64,000 nucleotides of DNA from Paguma larvata (GCA_030068075.1 CM057830.1:21236247-21300246), one strand, 5' to 3'; positions 34,664 through 47,279 are shown, counted from the first letter of the stretch. Notes: generated from the sequence alone by a model not told the origin. Program-made: numbers and translations.

Positions 34664-35828
34664 TTTGTGAACATGAAACCAATACAGCAGTGGCTATTTC
34701 TATCCCTATTTCTTCCTATTGATTCTTTCTATAAGTACTATAATGACTGACAATCCCTCTCCTCTGCAGTTCTTGTCTTGCCCATAGGAATTTTGCAGTC
34801 CAGTAAATTAATGGAGAAAGCTTGTGAAGAATTTAAGAGAGCCTTCCCTTATTCCCCTTTCTATAACTCTTTCTACAACTAAAGGCAAGGGAAGACTTTG
34901 AAGTAACCAAAAGGAAGAAAGAATGAATATTCTATATGGGGGAATAAATATGGGCCTGGTGCAGCCCATTCAGGGCAACTCTTCTCAGGTGGGGGCTCAT
35001 ATATGTTTATAAATGTTTTTGGTTACTTTTATTCATTTAACACACATTTGTCATCTCCCCAAATAGACTGTCAGGAGCCACATCAGATTTGTGTGTATTT
35101 TCCTCCTTCCTCTTTCATCCTGCTACTTAGTTTATTTTTCTCATACATTTAAAGCAGTAGAGTTCAACCAACTCCCAAAACCAATAAAGCATCTTATACT
35201 TTTAAAATATCTGGTTTCAAGCTCTTTGATTCTCTAATAGACAGAAAGATCCTACCCCTGCTTTATCTATTTTGATATGTCATTTCCTCTTGCTAAAGCA
35301 CTTTCAAAGTGGAGCAACTGCTTCATTTCCTTCCGAGGCCATCCTCTCATACACTTGAAGACATCTATTAAGCTTGGATAGCTTCCTTTGTTGTGGCTCA
35401 ATAGCCTGAACTTCATTTTTGTTCAGAGAAGCAATTTCATATCCTTTAATCTTTTCATTTGATCTTCTCTGGATCCTTTCCAGTTTCTCCCATATATTTT
35501 TATAAATGGCAAAATTTAAACTTAGCCTCTAGAGATTTCCAGGAAAAGGTTGCATAATTAACTACTTCCTGCTGCCTCCCCTTCCCCCCAACCCCCGCCC
35601 TGGCCCATCAAAGTTCAACTCCCCTCAGAACAACAAGAACAATGGCTTTGTTTATAGATGCTTGGGTGTAGTACAGTTTATGCTTAACCAGGGTGTACCT
35701 AAGGCTTTTAGAGTCAGTGCTCAAGCTCTGAAGCCTTTGGTGAGAATTCTGGCTTTGGAAAGATTCTGTTATCATGACTCTATAACTTTAGGGCTTAGGT
35801 GTAATAAATTAAAGATGGACACATGCTC
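34664..35828. other. Unassigned sequence
   Basis: No gene or named repeat recognised. A pyrimidine/C-rich patch lies at 35571-35602. Confidence 0.4.
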
Positions 35829-35935
35829 TTTTTGGTAACAGTTTCCATTGAGAGGTTGAGTCTGTATTCCTACCCTTAAATGTGGGCTGGACTGTGACTG
35901 CTTTGACCAACTGAATATGGAAGAAGTTCTAGGCT

Positions 35936-36505
35936 GCCTTAGTTTGGGGTGCCATACCAAAATACACTGGGTGGCTTGAACAACAAACATTTATTCTTGC
36001 AGTCTGAAGTCTGGGAAGTCTAGGATCAAGATGTTGGCAGATTTAGTTCTTGGGGAAGATACTCTTCCTGGTTTGTAGACAGCCATTTTTCCCTCTATTT
36101 TCACATGGTGGGGAAAAAGACTTCTCCAATCTCTCTCTCTTTTAAAAAAATTTTTTAATGTTTATTTTTGAGAGAGACAGACAGAGCATGAGCAGGGCAG
36201 GGGCAGAGAGAGGGGGACACAGAATCAGGCTCCGTGGTGTCAGCATAGACCATGATGCGGGGCTCAAACACACAAATTATGAGATCACGAACTGAGCTGA
36301 AGTCAGATGCTTAAGTGACTGAGCCACCCAGGCGCCCCTGTTCCTCTTTTTTTAAGGGTATTAATTCCATCATAAGGGCCCCACCCTCATGACTTAATCT
36401 AACCCTAATTACTCTCTCAAGGTCCCACCTCCAAATACCATTACATTTAGGATTGGGGCTTCAACATAAGAATTCGGGGAGGGGGACACAAATATTCAGC
36501 CCACA
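35936..36505 (-). mobile_element. MLT1A-like LTR inserted in MLT1-type LTR
   Basis: 'ttagtttggggtgccatacc', 'gggtggcttgaacaacaaac' and, after the SINE, 'acctccaaataccattacat' and 'gggacacaaatattcagccc' are the complement of an MLT1A-type LTR. A CAN-SINE splits it. Confidence 0.8.
36144..36338 (-). mobile_element. CAN-SINE inside nested LTRs
   Basis: Starts with the tail complement 'aaaaaaattttttaatgttt' and ends 'gccacccaggcgcccc', the intact head in complement. It is the innermost layer of the LTR-in-LTR stack. The flanks 'ctctctcttttaa' and 'cctctttttttaa' suggest the target duplication. Confidence 0.95.
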
Positions 36506-36895
36506 GGAAAGGCCTAACCTTTTGGAGAATGAGCAGTTATCACTTCTGTCCTCTTGGAGCCCAGAGCTTGCAGGTAATATATCCCAACTACCCTGTTGGA
36601 GAGAACTCGTGCAGAAACAGCATAGGTAGGAAGAGAGACACAGCTGAGCCAAGCCTTCCAGCAGTCCATGCCAAGTTGGTAGGCATGTGAGTGAGGCCAT
36701 CTTGGATTCTCCAGACCAATTCAGCCACCAGCTAAATACTGTGGATTGGCCATACCAATGCCACATGGAAAAAAACATTGTCTCACCAAGCCCTGCCTAA
36801 ATTCTCAACATAGTGTATTGTAAGAGATAATAATAAATCATTTTAGCAAGCCACTAGTTTTGTAATGATTTATTATATAAAATACCTAACCAGAG

Positions 36896-39775
36896 CATGA
36901 GAGAAACACAATTCCCTCTCTTTACATTACCTCTTTTCCTGTATGCCCCTCAATATTTTTCTAGCCTGCAGATATCTTTGGGGACCCTGGCTAAGTGGCT
37001 TTAGTTGTGGCTGTGACCTCGGGTCAATGTAGAGGTCTGGGGTGAATGTTTGGTTGTCACCATAAAAACAACTCCAAGTACTTCTCAAAGAATTTGAATT
37101 TCTAGGTTACTTGGCTATCACAGTTAGCTCATTTAGGGTCACTGGAAAAGACCAAAATGTTAAATAGGCAATTTTCTCTCTTTATGGCAGTTTCTGCTTT
37201 TTCTGTCTTAGAGCACTGAGCTTCCATGTGACAAGTAAGACCACTCTGCTACAGAGATCATGTGAAGATAAAATGTAACTTCTGTATCATCATTGGATTA
37301 ATACAAGCTCTACTCTAACCTATTCTAAGTCAAAAAGTAAGTGATGTGTCTCACAGTTTTACATGGAAGACTGATACCGGATTCATTTTGTCCCAGGAAT
37401 AAAACTATAAAATATGATGGAAGATGTGGTTAGACATGTATAGGAGAGGGAGGGGCAAAACTGAAGTATATCCCAGTGTTCCTTAGTACATCCATATGAG
37501 TCATAAATACTCATTCCTAAATCCTGGGGTCTTGAAACGGAGATTTATTGAGGGTGCTACGGACATGTTGTGCTCCTTCCCCATGGAAAAATTTTCTATT
37601 TAGAGCTTCTTCACCTATATATTCTGGAAACTTTTGCAAGTTTCAAAACATGATCTGAACAAGGATATTACACACTGCACTATTTCTAATCAAGGAACAG
37701 GACTCAACTCTGCTAAAATGATCTTCCTCCATTGGGACTGATCTTCACTGGCCTATTTCCCTGACTGTGACTGCATCAAAAGTAGGGGCTTATGTCCTAT
37801 TGGTTCACTTGTCCAAGGTCAGGAAATCAAAAGATTTAGTTCCTATGGATCCAAATATTTTTAAAAATACTTCAGGCTATGTCATTATAGCTACCAACAC
37901 GCTATCAATATCAGCGGTCATTAGTGCAAGATTGTTTTTACTTTAACTGCCAAACATGGTTGATATCTGCACTCTTCCCATTTCTTAAGGTATGAAAATA
38001 ATGGATATTTAAGAAGTCACACACTCACCAAGACCTACACTCACATCACAGTTAGTATGGCTGGGACTGTTGATGTGAAAATTTTAGTGTTTTATTCTAG
38101 GCTCTTATTCTAGTCTCCGGCTGCTGACAGGTATGTGGTATAAGTGGAGCAATGATGCCCTGCCTGAAGAATGCATCTGAAACCAATCTCTCATAGTCAG
38201 AGACACCAAAGTGAACCAATTCAGAAAGGCAAGCCAAAGACATAGACAATCTGTTATACGTAGACCCTCGGTGAATAAACAGATGGCTGGGATTGTGCAG
38301 AAGTACACTCAGGGCCTGCAGATCCAATAACCAGAAAAGTCAACAAGGGCAGTTGAGTTGAATTGCTGCTGACAAAGGCTGATGGCTAGTTGAAAATTAG
38401 GCAACTTTGGGATTTTCTGAAGTAGAGCAATAGATTTTCACCAACCCTTGAAGTTTAAAATGCAGCATGCAGGAGATACATTGTACAGAAGGAAACATAA
38501 TTGGAAAGGACACTAATCACTGCATTTCAGGAACCAAGGATGACTGGAATATCCTTACCCTGGGAGGGCTCTCTGAAGCTTAGGTCACTTGAGTGCATGT
38601 ATATTAAACCTTGTGATTACTTAATTACTGCATTTTATGGACTTGAGGAGCCAATAAGTTGGTATAAAGAAACTTTTAGGTTATGGGAAAATATAGACTC
38701 TGAAAAAGAGAGACATGGAAGAACATCAACAGAGCAGGAAAAGCAGATATGGGCATCTGACAGAAGCAGATTCTCCATGAAGCTAAAGATGCTGTGGTGT
38801 CAAGGTCCTTGAGCAATGTGTTCACATGATCCTGTGTTTTGCAAAATTTGCAAAGTAAGATTACTTTTTGTAGTCCAGTTCCTTTGCATTGACATGTCTT
38901 CTGTAACATTTTCCTTCTGTCATTGCCACTGGTGTAGCCAAAGAAACTTCTGGGATATGACTAAGGTGAAGGTGAGGTGGGAAACATTTACTTCGTATTT
39001 ACTGGGAGATATCTGTGTGGTTTCAGCCATGTCCAAGAAAAGTTATTTCTAATCATCCATGCAGAAATGGCTTCCACAAAAACTCCTATAGTTCACCATT
39101 CTGTCTGCCCCAGTATTGTGACAGGGATACACAGGACCAGAGGTATAACTATGGCATAAACATGCTCTAAGGAACTCCACCTTGAAGGTTTGCAGACCGG
39201 GGTGGAGAAACAAGGAAATGTATGAAGCCAGGAGCTGGTCTGTGGGAAATCTGTCTACTCATCAGTCATATAACACCATAAGGGGAGGATTTGGTTTCCA
39301 CTGATGTGTGTCAAAGCGGAATATATTTGATAACACAGTATATGCCATTATAAATGTGGCATATATTTTTTGTTTTGATGAGTGTCCTATGAAAAGGAAT
39401 CAATCTGAATTATCAGTGTATGTGGAAGGAGGGGGGAAGAACTTGTAGTGTTATTACCAACACCTAGTAATGTTTGGGAAGTTGCATGCTTTGCACACCC
39501 ATAGCACTGGATGATGTCTTAACATACCCATTTGATGGGTAACAAAGCATCCCCACTTCATTGAAACAAATTCTGAGAGATCTAGATGAAACAGTTTAGC
39601 AAAACAACACATTCAGCAAAGTAAGAAAAAAATAAGTATTCTAAATAGCAATTAACCTAATACTTCTTCCAAAGTATGTGCAGTAAGAGCAATTTGGTTG
39701 TACATTAGTTTAACTCAGTACAGAGTAGCAATAATTTATAATGCATTTGAATTGTTTGTCTGTGTCTTCTTGCTT
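36896..39775. other. Long stretch without recognised gene or repeat
   Basis: About 2.9 kb without a named repeat. Open frames of up to 103 codons (38501-38812 plus) and 76-77 codons (minus, 38097-38327 and 38676-38909) show no domain I recognise and overlap on opposite strands. Part of 38080-39300 is slightly richer in GC than the rest and could be an old LTR or DNA element. Confidence 0.35.
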
Positions 39776-39777
39776 GA

Positions 39778-39945
39778 CAAATATAGACATGGTTCAACCT
39801 GGATCTTACTGGCTATGTGAATTTGGACAAGTCATGGAACCACCTGGGCCTCTGTTTCCTTATCTCTATAACGGAAATAGCATTTATTCTCCTCATCTGT
39901 CAGGCTATATTAAGAGAAATCTGGCACACTATTTATTTCAGGTAT
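39778..39945 (+). repeat. MIR SINE relic
   Basis: 'cttactggctatgtgaattt', 'ggacaagtcatggaac', 'ctctgtttccttatctctat' match the MIR core in sense. The 91-codon frame across it is not a gene. Confidence 0.75.
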
Positions 39946-40124
39946 GTGTGTACTGCAAAGTACTGCCCAGTGTTAACCATAAGGTGAAGGTTTGGTTGAA
40001 AATGGTGAAGGTTTGAAAAGGAAGATGGTACCTCATTCTATTTACCTCCAGGATTATTCCCCACTTCTGGACAACCTAACTATATTTTGTCTCAGCACAA
40101 ATAGGTTTATTTCTCAAGACAATT

Positions 40125-40342
40125 TTTTCTCCTTTTTTTAAAATTTAAATTTCAGTTAACATAAAGTACAATATTGGTTTCAGGAGTAGCATTCAGTGAT
40201 TCATCACTTACACACAACACCCAGTGCTCATCACAAGTCCCCTCCTACCCATCAGCCATCTAGCTCAACCCCCCACCCACCTCTTTCCGTTAACCCTCAG
40301 TTTCTCCTCTCTTTTGGTTTGTTCCCCTCTCTTTTTTAAGAC
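40125..40342 (-). mobile_element. Carnivore L1 3' UTR fragment, antisense
   Basis: 'atttaaatttcagttaacat', 'cacccagtgctcatcacaag' and the pyrimidine-rich 'cctctcttttggtttgttcc' match the complement of the felid-type L1 3' UTR. A short flanking repeat 'aagacaa' (40117-40123 and about 40339-40345) may be its target duplication. Confidence 0.8.
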
Positions 40343-40345
40343 AAA

Positions 40346-42394
40346 AATTGTTAAATTTATCTCAACTCAACCAGTACAAATATTTAGAAAGAAAAAAAAA
40401 TAATACATTGAGTATGATTTTTTTTGAAATTCTTCCTGGGGTATAACAATTAAGTCTGCTTTCTGGTTTATACTGAAGATACATTAAGCCTATTCAAAGC
40501 GGCTTTATCTAAAGAAAAATGCTGTCCCTTATAAGGAAACAGTTATTTTTCTACCTAATATTGAACTCAAGACATCTATTACATCTCAACTATGGATATT
40601 ATCTCAGAGACACATGAAAAGCAACAAATAACATTCTGACATATAAGTGCATTGACAGAGAAAACAGGCTGCTAAAGGCTCTCACTCAGTAGAAATTCCT
40701 TAATGCATTTATCATGACCCAGGTCTAGAAAGTCCATGTTCTCAGTGGTTTAATGCTGATCAGACTTCGAGATGTTGGCCCATGCTAACCAAATCTCAGG
40801 ATACTTTAGAATAAAATCGAATGCCGATCTATTAATTTATAATGAGAAACACAACTGTCTACTTGATAGGGGAGTTAGGTCAGCCAAACCAGCACATTCT
40901 CTCCCTGCGGAAAAATGCCAAGGGAAGTCAAGTATAATTAGAAAAGCCTGGTGAGGGAGTTAGCTGAATGACTCAAATATGACATCCCAAAGCAGCTGTA
41001 TCTCTTGGTACAGTCACCCCCTAGCAGGATTGGAGTGGAACTTGCATAAATCTTAGCAAAACCAAAGAAAAAATTTACTAACAGTTGTGCATGGCACAAT
41101 GACCAGAGAGAAGAAAGTGTTGTATCTGCACTCTTCTGTCCTCTAGAAAGTGTGGAGAAAGAATGCTAACTTGTAGATGTTAAGATTACTGTATAATATA
41201 AAATAGTAGTATAATTAAAAGCAAGATTTATATGTCAATATTAAAGATGCACCATAGAAATTGAGGAAGGGTAATGAGTAAATTCATAAATTAGAGATTC
41301 GTCATTTCATTAAAGGAGTTAATAATTTATGGACGAACTGATTTTGATAAAATACTACCTATAAATCAAAGTTCTAGGTGTGAGAAGGGACTTATATATA
41401 AATAAGATATGGTTATTTTTATTAAAATCCATCAGTAAGTAAAATTCTCTTGTACTTGCATTTCTTGTGAATGTCTGAATTTTTAACTCATTATTTTTCA
41501 TACCAGGAAATCTAATTAAGTCAATATTTTCACTTGCTAACATCTATAATCCAGAGATGTGAAATTATTTAGTGAAAACTATAAATGTGTGATATCACAT
41601 TTACATATTTAGTAATTATTTATTGACTACTTATACTAATATTTATAATCTTGACAACTTATCTGCTCCTTGGTCAATGTCATGGAGATGATTCTCTGAC
41701 ATAAATCAAAAAAAAAGAAAGAGTCATCAGGAGACCTACTGCTGGGAGAAGGAAGATTTATATGGTAAAAGTGATATGCTAAAACATTTCTGCTTTTGAC
41801 TAAGACCTTTCTAACCTATGTATGTATTGAAGGAAATGTCCTTTATAATAAACATGTAGGCATAAAAACAGTGTCATTCCGGGAGAAAGGAACTGAGGAG
41901 GTTATTTAGGCCTATATTTTTGTCAAGACAACAGTCCATGAAGTCCATGACACTGCTTAAAGGAAATGTGTAAGGTCAAAAATTCTGGCATGCAAGATTA
42001 CAATGTAACAAAGAACAAAAAGATCATTGATAATAGTTTCAAATCCCACATTATTACTAACCTTTAAGAAATTGCCACTTGCCCATTTGAGTAGAGTGAT
42101 GAAGAGGTATATGTACAATTATCTGAAAAAAAGGTTAACATATTCCTCCCTTTTCAACCTCTATACCTGTATGGGGCCAGATTTTATCCATATACACTCG
42201 TCACAACTATACATTGTGCCGGCTTAAATGTAGAAACAGATATGATGTTCACTTGTCTTCTATTAAGGCAGACTTAGAGATTTTTAAAAAATGTAAAGCA
42301 ATCTCATTCTTCTAACATTTGTTTTAAAAATGTAGTTGTTATTTTTCATAAAAATATTATAAACATGTTAATGTATTTATTATTGTCATTTTAA
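40346..42394. other. Unassigned AT-rich sequence
   Basis: About 2 kb with no gene, RNA or named repeat recognised. Confidence 0.4.
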
Positions 42395-42612
42395 TATTTT
42401 TATTTTTTTAAGTTTATTCATTTATTATTTCTGAGAGAGAGAGCACACGAGGGGTAGGGGCAGAGAGAGAGGGGTAGACACAGAATCCGAAGCAGGCTTT
42501 AGACTCCAAGCTGTCAGCACAGAGCCCAACTTGGGGATCAAACTCACAAAGCATGAGATAATAACCTAAGCTGAAGTCGGACGCTTAACCGACTGAGCCA
42601 CCCAAGTGCCTC
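42395..42612 (-). mobile_element. CAN-SINE, antisense
   Basis: The tail complement 'tttttttaagtttattcatt' leads to 'actgagccacccaagtgcct'. The flanks 'ttgtcattttaa' and 'atgttattttaa' are an imperfect target duplication. Confidence 0.94.
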
Positions 42613-42739
42613 TATGTTATTTTAAATGAATTGATAAAAGTTTTTTTTAAATGTCACAGTTTTAATTTCTCATATGGTAACTATAGATAGTTATAATCCC
42701 TGTTAATAAAAGCTCTTTGGGCCCTCAATGATCAGAGTT

Positions 42740-43215
42740 GATCAGATGTCTTTGATCAGAGTTCAGGGTTCATGAGACCAAAGAGTTTGATAATAATTAA
42801 TATAGGACTCAAGTGAGTCAAGTAGGAATGGCCAAGTTTAAATCTCATTTGCTTATACGGCCCTTGTTATGGAAGGGCCAAGCAGTGTCAAATGAAAAGT
42901 GACAAAAGAGAATTGGTTAATCAGGACTGTCCATGGTCTGGATTTCAACAGAGAAAAATAGAAGAGAGGCTTTGATATCGGGTGTGTGCTGTATCTCGTT
43001 AGGATTTCAAAGCAGAAAGGAAGATAGGGTATTAACATAAAGAGTAATAAAATGATTTTTTTCCCTTGTGTCCCTTTTGTCCTCTAGCCCCCAGAAACTG
43101 GGTAAGTCTAGAAAAGGTGACAGGATCTTTTAAGAGACATTGAAACAAAATTCTATGCTGGACACCGAAATACCTGAATTAAAACATGCCACATGAGGTG
43201 CATCCCTCCAGAACA
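42740..43215 (+). repeat. Unnamed interspersed repeat, copy A (possible LTR)
   Basis: The segment 42833-42998 reappears in reverse orientation at about 46597-46763, sharing 'cccttgttatggaagggcc', 'gacaaaagagaattg', 'tggtctggat' and 'gggtgtgtgctgt' with about 75-80% similarity by eye. The wider block to about 43215, including 'aaaactgggtaagtctagaa'-like and 'atccctccagaacatcctgt' stretches, looks like a solitary LTR. I cannot assign a family name. Confidence 0.6.
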
Positions 43216-44438
43216 TCCTGTCTTGGAATTAAGGCCTTACTAAATAGTTGATGAATATTTCACTTGTGAAGTGAAAAGGTAGTGCCAGTGGAAATTTAAA
43301 AGAGAGTATGAATGTAAGAATAAATAATAAAAAATTTTTTAAAAGAAATGCTAGAGTATTACTGCTGAAAATACTGCTTCCCTTCTCAGCTCTCTTTCAT
43401 CGTCTGTATGAGTGCTATCCAAATGAAATACAATGCGAGAAGAAATAAACATTTTATACATTTTATTTATATCACAGAAGTGATTTTGAATTCTCTAGTA
43501 GTAACATTCAAAAAGTAATTACAGGAGATTTACTAATTTTATTAACCCAATCTATCTAGAATATTATTCCAACGTGTAATTTTTCACTATCGAAAAATTC
43601 ATAAGATAATGTACATTCTTTGCTTCATACTAAGTCTTCAAAATATGGTATATATTGTACACTTACAACACAACTCGAATTGGACTAGCTATAGTGGGAG
43701 TGCTCAATAACCACATAAGGCTTGTGGCAAAAATACTAGGCAGCTCACTTCCATGCAGAAATAATTTTAAACTGCCATAAGCAGCTTTAACTTGAGGTCC
43801 TAAATGTCCTCTTCATGATTTTTATTGCTTTTATTTTCCTTGTTTCCTCTGTGCTAACAAAACACATAGGTGTCAAAATTCTCACTTTCCTTTCTACTGG
43901 CTATTTTAAGTTGGCACATATATTGATTTTTGGATCTCAACCTCTTTGTTTCTATGAAGCATTTAAATACAGGTGTTAAAATGCCTTTTTCTAATTTATC
44001 TTAACCCAAGGATTGAATATATCGCTACTCCCTCTATTAGTCCATTTTGGGTTTTTATTTTCATTTTAAAAACAAAATTTTGTTTTTGTTTCTGTTTGAG
44101 GCCTACTTGGTAAGATGGTTCTGTCTCCAACATAAAACTTCTATTCCATTTGTTCTTTGTATTTTGTTGTTATTGTTCTAAGAGAACTAGGAGCTGTGGA
44201 TTTTAATACATTTTGAAATTTAATATTTGACTTAGATGTTCTGTTCTGAAATAAATGATTAGGAAGCATTTAGGTCTCTTTTATTATGGCATTTTGGGTC
44301 ACTGCTCACCTTTTGGGAGTTAGGTAAGTTGTCTTTTATTATTTCATTTATTTATTCTCTTCACAATTATTCACTGAAGTCACTGTGTTTCACGCAATGA
44401 CCATCTCTACTTCCTTCCCTACCATGAAGAATCAATTA
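43216..44438. other. Unassigned AT-rich sequence
   Basis: No gene or named repeat recognised. Confidence 0.4.
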
Positions 44439-44439
44439 T

Positions 44440-45420
44440 ATTTTTTAATTACTAATTTTGAATTAATTTATACTTAAAATTTGCAAAAATCATGAAGAGA
44501 GTACTTATAGATCCCTCATCCAGCTTCTCATAAGGTTAACATTTTATGTACCAATGATCATAATCAGTACATTAATATTGATTCAGTACTATTCCCTGAA
44601 CTATAAATCTTGTTCACATTTCACCAAGCTTTCCATTAATTCCCATCTTTCTGTTCCAGGATCCAATGTCATATTCCATATTGCATTTAGTTGCTGTGTC
44701 TCCTTAGTCTCTTCCAATCTCTGATGATTTCTGAGTCTTTCTTTATCTTTTATGATCTTGATACTATTGTCATGTACTAGTCAGGTACTTTGTAAATGCC
44801 TCAATTTGGGCTTGACCGATGTTTTTTCATGATTTGAATGAGGTTATGCATTTTTGTCAAGAATACCACAGACGTGATCTTGGGCCCTTTGTGCATCATA
44901 TCAAAGACTTCATTTTATCAACATGTCTTATTACTGGTCCTGTTACCCATGATCATTTGGATAAGATAGTTGTTTCCAGGTTTTTCCACTGTAAAGTTAC
45001 CATCTTCCCATTTGTGGTTGACAAATATTTCTGAAGAGATAGTCTGACACTATGCGAATTCTATTTCTAAACAAACTTTTACCCACTATTTTTAGACTCC
45101 AGCAGTGGAGCTAGTCTGCATCAATTATTACTATGGTGAATGCTTACTAGTAAATTTTCTATTTCCCTCTTTCTTCCTACATGTGTCATTTGGAATTCTA
45201 CTCTAAGAAAGAGCTGTTTCTTCTTCTCTACTTATTTATTTGGTGATTTATCTATACCCATATGGACTTATGGATATTTTTATATATTTCTATGAATTTT
45301 ATCCTGTGGGTTTAAATCCAGGGCTATTTTTTTTTCCCCCCACAAAATGTTCCAGCTTCGATTGTTAGGGGCTCCTTAAGGTTGGCTCCTGTGGTCTTTC
45401 AAAAATCCTCCATTCCTTTT
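44440..45420 (-). mobile_element. Very old L1 (L1ME/L1M4-type) 3' region, antisense
   Basis: 'tctgttccaggatccaatgt' (44651-44670), 'gctgtgtctccttagtctct', 'aagaataccacagacgtgat' (44859-44878), 'tttccactgtaaagttacca' and 'aggttggctcctgtggtctt' follow the complement of an L1ME-type 3' UTR. The 71-codon plus frame 44819-45034 is incidental. Confidence 0.75.
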
Positions 45421-46112
45421 TATTCTAAATTACTTTATTGAAGTTTAATTAACATTTGAAAAGCTGTATATATTCATTGGTTTCCTATTACCTTTAAGAT
45501 AAATCTTAAATCTCTTGAAAAGACAGTCTCTTCAATAAATGGCACTGGGAAAACTGGACAACTACATGAAAAAGAATGAGACTGGACTACTTTCTTACAT
45601 CATACACAAAAAATACTCAAAATGGATTAAAAACCTAAATGTGATACCTGAAATCATAAAACTCCTAGAAGAAAACATAGGCAGTAATTTCTTTGACATT
45701 GGTCTTAGCAACCTTTTTCTAGATATGTCTCCTCAGGCAAGGGAGACAAAAGCAAAAATAAACTATTGGGACTACACCAAAATTAAAAGCTTTTACACAG
45801 TGAAGGAAACCATCAGAAAACCCAAAAGAAAACATAGTGCAAAGAAGATATGTGCAAATGACAGAACCAATAAAGGGTTAATATACAAAATGTATAAAGA
45901 ACTTCTACACCTCGACAAAAATAATCCCACAAATAATCCAATTAAAAATGCGCAGAGGACCTGAATAAACATTTTTCCAAAGAAAACAAACATATGGCCA
46001 ACAGACACATGAAAAGATGCTCACCATCACTCATAATCAGGGAAATGCAAATCAAAACCACAATGAGATATCACCTTACACCTGTTAGAATGTCTAATAT
46101 CAAAAAGACAAA

Positions 46113-46301
46113 GGGGCACCTGGGCGGCATGATCTCATCGTTCGTGGCTTCCAGCCCCACGTAGGGCTCTGTGCTGACAACTCAGAGCCTGGAACCTGCT
46201 TTGGATTCTGTGTCTCCCTGTCTTCTCTCTGACTCTCCCCTGCTCAGGCTCTATCTCTCTCTGTCTCTCAAAAATGAATAAATAACATTAAAATTTTTTT
46301 T
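46113..46301 (+). mobile_element. CAN-SINE with internal promoter deletion
   Basis: Head 'ggggcacctgggcggc' is joined directly to 'atgatctcatcg', skipping about 35 bp that normally holds the rest of the A box and the region before the B box. A 10-bp target duplication 'aaaaagacaa' lies at 46103-46112 and 46302-46311, so the element was inserted by retrotransposition. The deletion either preceded insertion or happened later. Confidence 0.93.
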
Positions 46302-46596
46302 AAAAAGACAAGAAATAAGTGTTGGTGAGGATGTGGAGAAAAAGGATCTCTAGTGCACTGTTCATGGGAATGTAAACTGCTTCTATGGAAAACAGTATAG
46401 AGGTTCCTCAAAAAATTAAAAATATAACTACTATATGACCCAGTAATTCCACCACTGGATATTTAGCCAAATAAAATGAAAACACTAATTTGAAAAGATA
46501 TACGCACTCCACCCCTTTGCTTACTGCAATACTATTTACAATAGCCAAGATATAGAAGCAATGCAGTGTTCAATGATAGATGAATAGATAAAGAAG

Positions 46597-46763
46597 ACAC
46601 AGCACACACCCATCTCAAAGACTCTCTTTGATTTTTCCCTGTTGAGATCCAGACCACAGATGGTCCTGGATAAACAATTCTCTTTTGTTGCTTTTCATAT
46701 AACACTTCTTGACCCTTCCATGATAAGGGCCTTTTGAGCAGAACGGATTTAAACTTAATCATT
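46597..46763 (-). repeat. Unnamed repeat, copy B, inserted in L1
   Basis: Minus-strand copy of 42833-42998. It replaces about 60 bp of expected L1 sequence between 'gataaagaagacac' and 'cttaacaacatggatgg'. The 76-codon minus frame here (46532-46762) comes from this insert and shows no domain I recognise. No target duplication is visible. Confidence 0.65.
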
Positions 46764-47279
46764 TATACTTAACAACATGGATGGACCTAGACAGTATTAT
46801 GCTAAGTCAAATAAGCCAGACAGAGAAAGACAAATGCCCTATGATTCCACTTATATGTGGAATCTAAAGGACAAAACAAATGAACAAACAAAACCAGAAA
46901 CAAACCCATAAATACAGAGAACAAACTAATGATTGCTGAGGTGGGGAGAGTGGTGGGTGAGAGGATTGGCGAAATGGATGAAGGGGAGTGGGAGGTACAA
47001 GCTTCCAGTGATGGGATAAATAAGTCATAGGAATGAAAGATACAGCATAGGGAAGAGTCAATGCTATTGTAATAGCATTGTACGGTGACAGATGGTAGCT
47101 ACCCTTATGGTGAGCACAGCATAACATATAGACTTGTTGTACACTTGAAACTAATGTGTCAACTGTGCTTCAATTAAGAGCAAAAAAGAAATGAGCTTTC
47201 TAGGGTAGACAAAGAAATAAATATTATATAAATATAAATTATAAAATTAATATTATACAAATATAAAATTGTCTCAAAA

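Larger units (their letters stand above)
35830..36895 (+). mobile_element. Outer MLT1-type LTR, split by later insertions
   Basis: The sense LTR begins near 'attcctacccttaaatgtgg' (35868) and resumes after 36505 with 'tgtcctcttggagcccagag', 'gtgaggccatcttggattct' and a terminal 'taataataaatcattttagc'. The middle (35936-36505) is an inserted antisense LTR, so the original LTR was about 0.5 kb. Confidence 0.7.
45517..47195 (+). mobile_element. L1 3' half (ORF2 C-terminus to 3' end), sense
   Basis: A 5'-truncated L1 starting at 'cagtctcttcaataaatggc'. The open frame 45539-45964 is the ORF2p C-terminal region ([19 protein letters not shown], then [13 protein letters not shown]). Further on, 'atgagatatcaccttacacc' (46064-46083), 'tgaggatgtggagaaaaagg', 'aacaacatggatggacctag' and 'tgtacacttgaaactaatgt' mark the ORF2 end and 3' terminus. 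It is interrupted by a CAN-SINE (46113-46301) and a 165-bp foreign insert (46597-46763). It has no coding potential left. Confidence 0.9.

Noticed and set aside
45539..45964. 141-codon open frame with convincing codon texture
   Set aside because: It is the C-terminal part of L1 ORF2p in a truncated L1, not a host gene.
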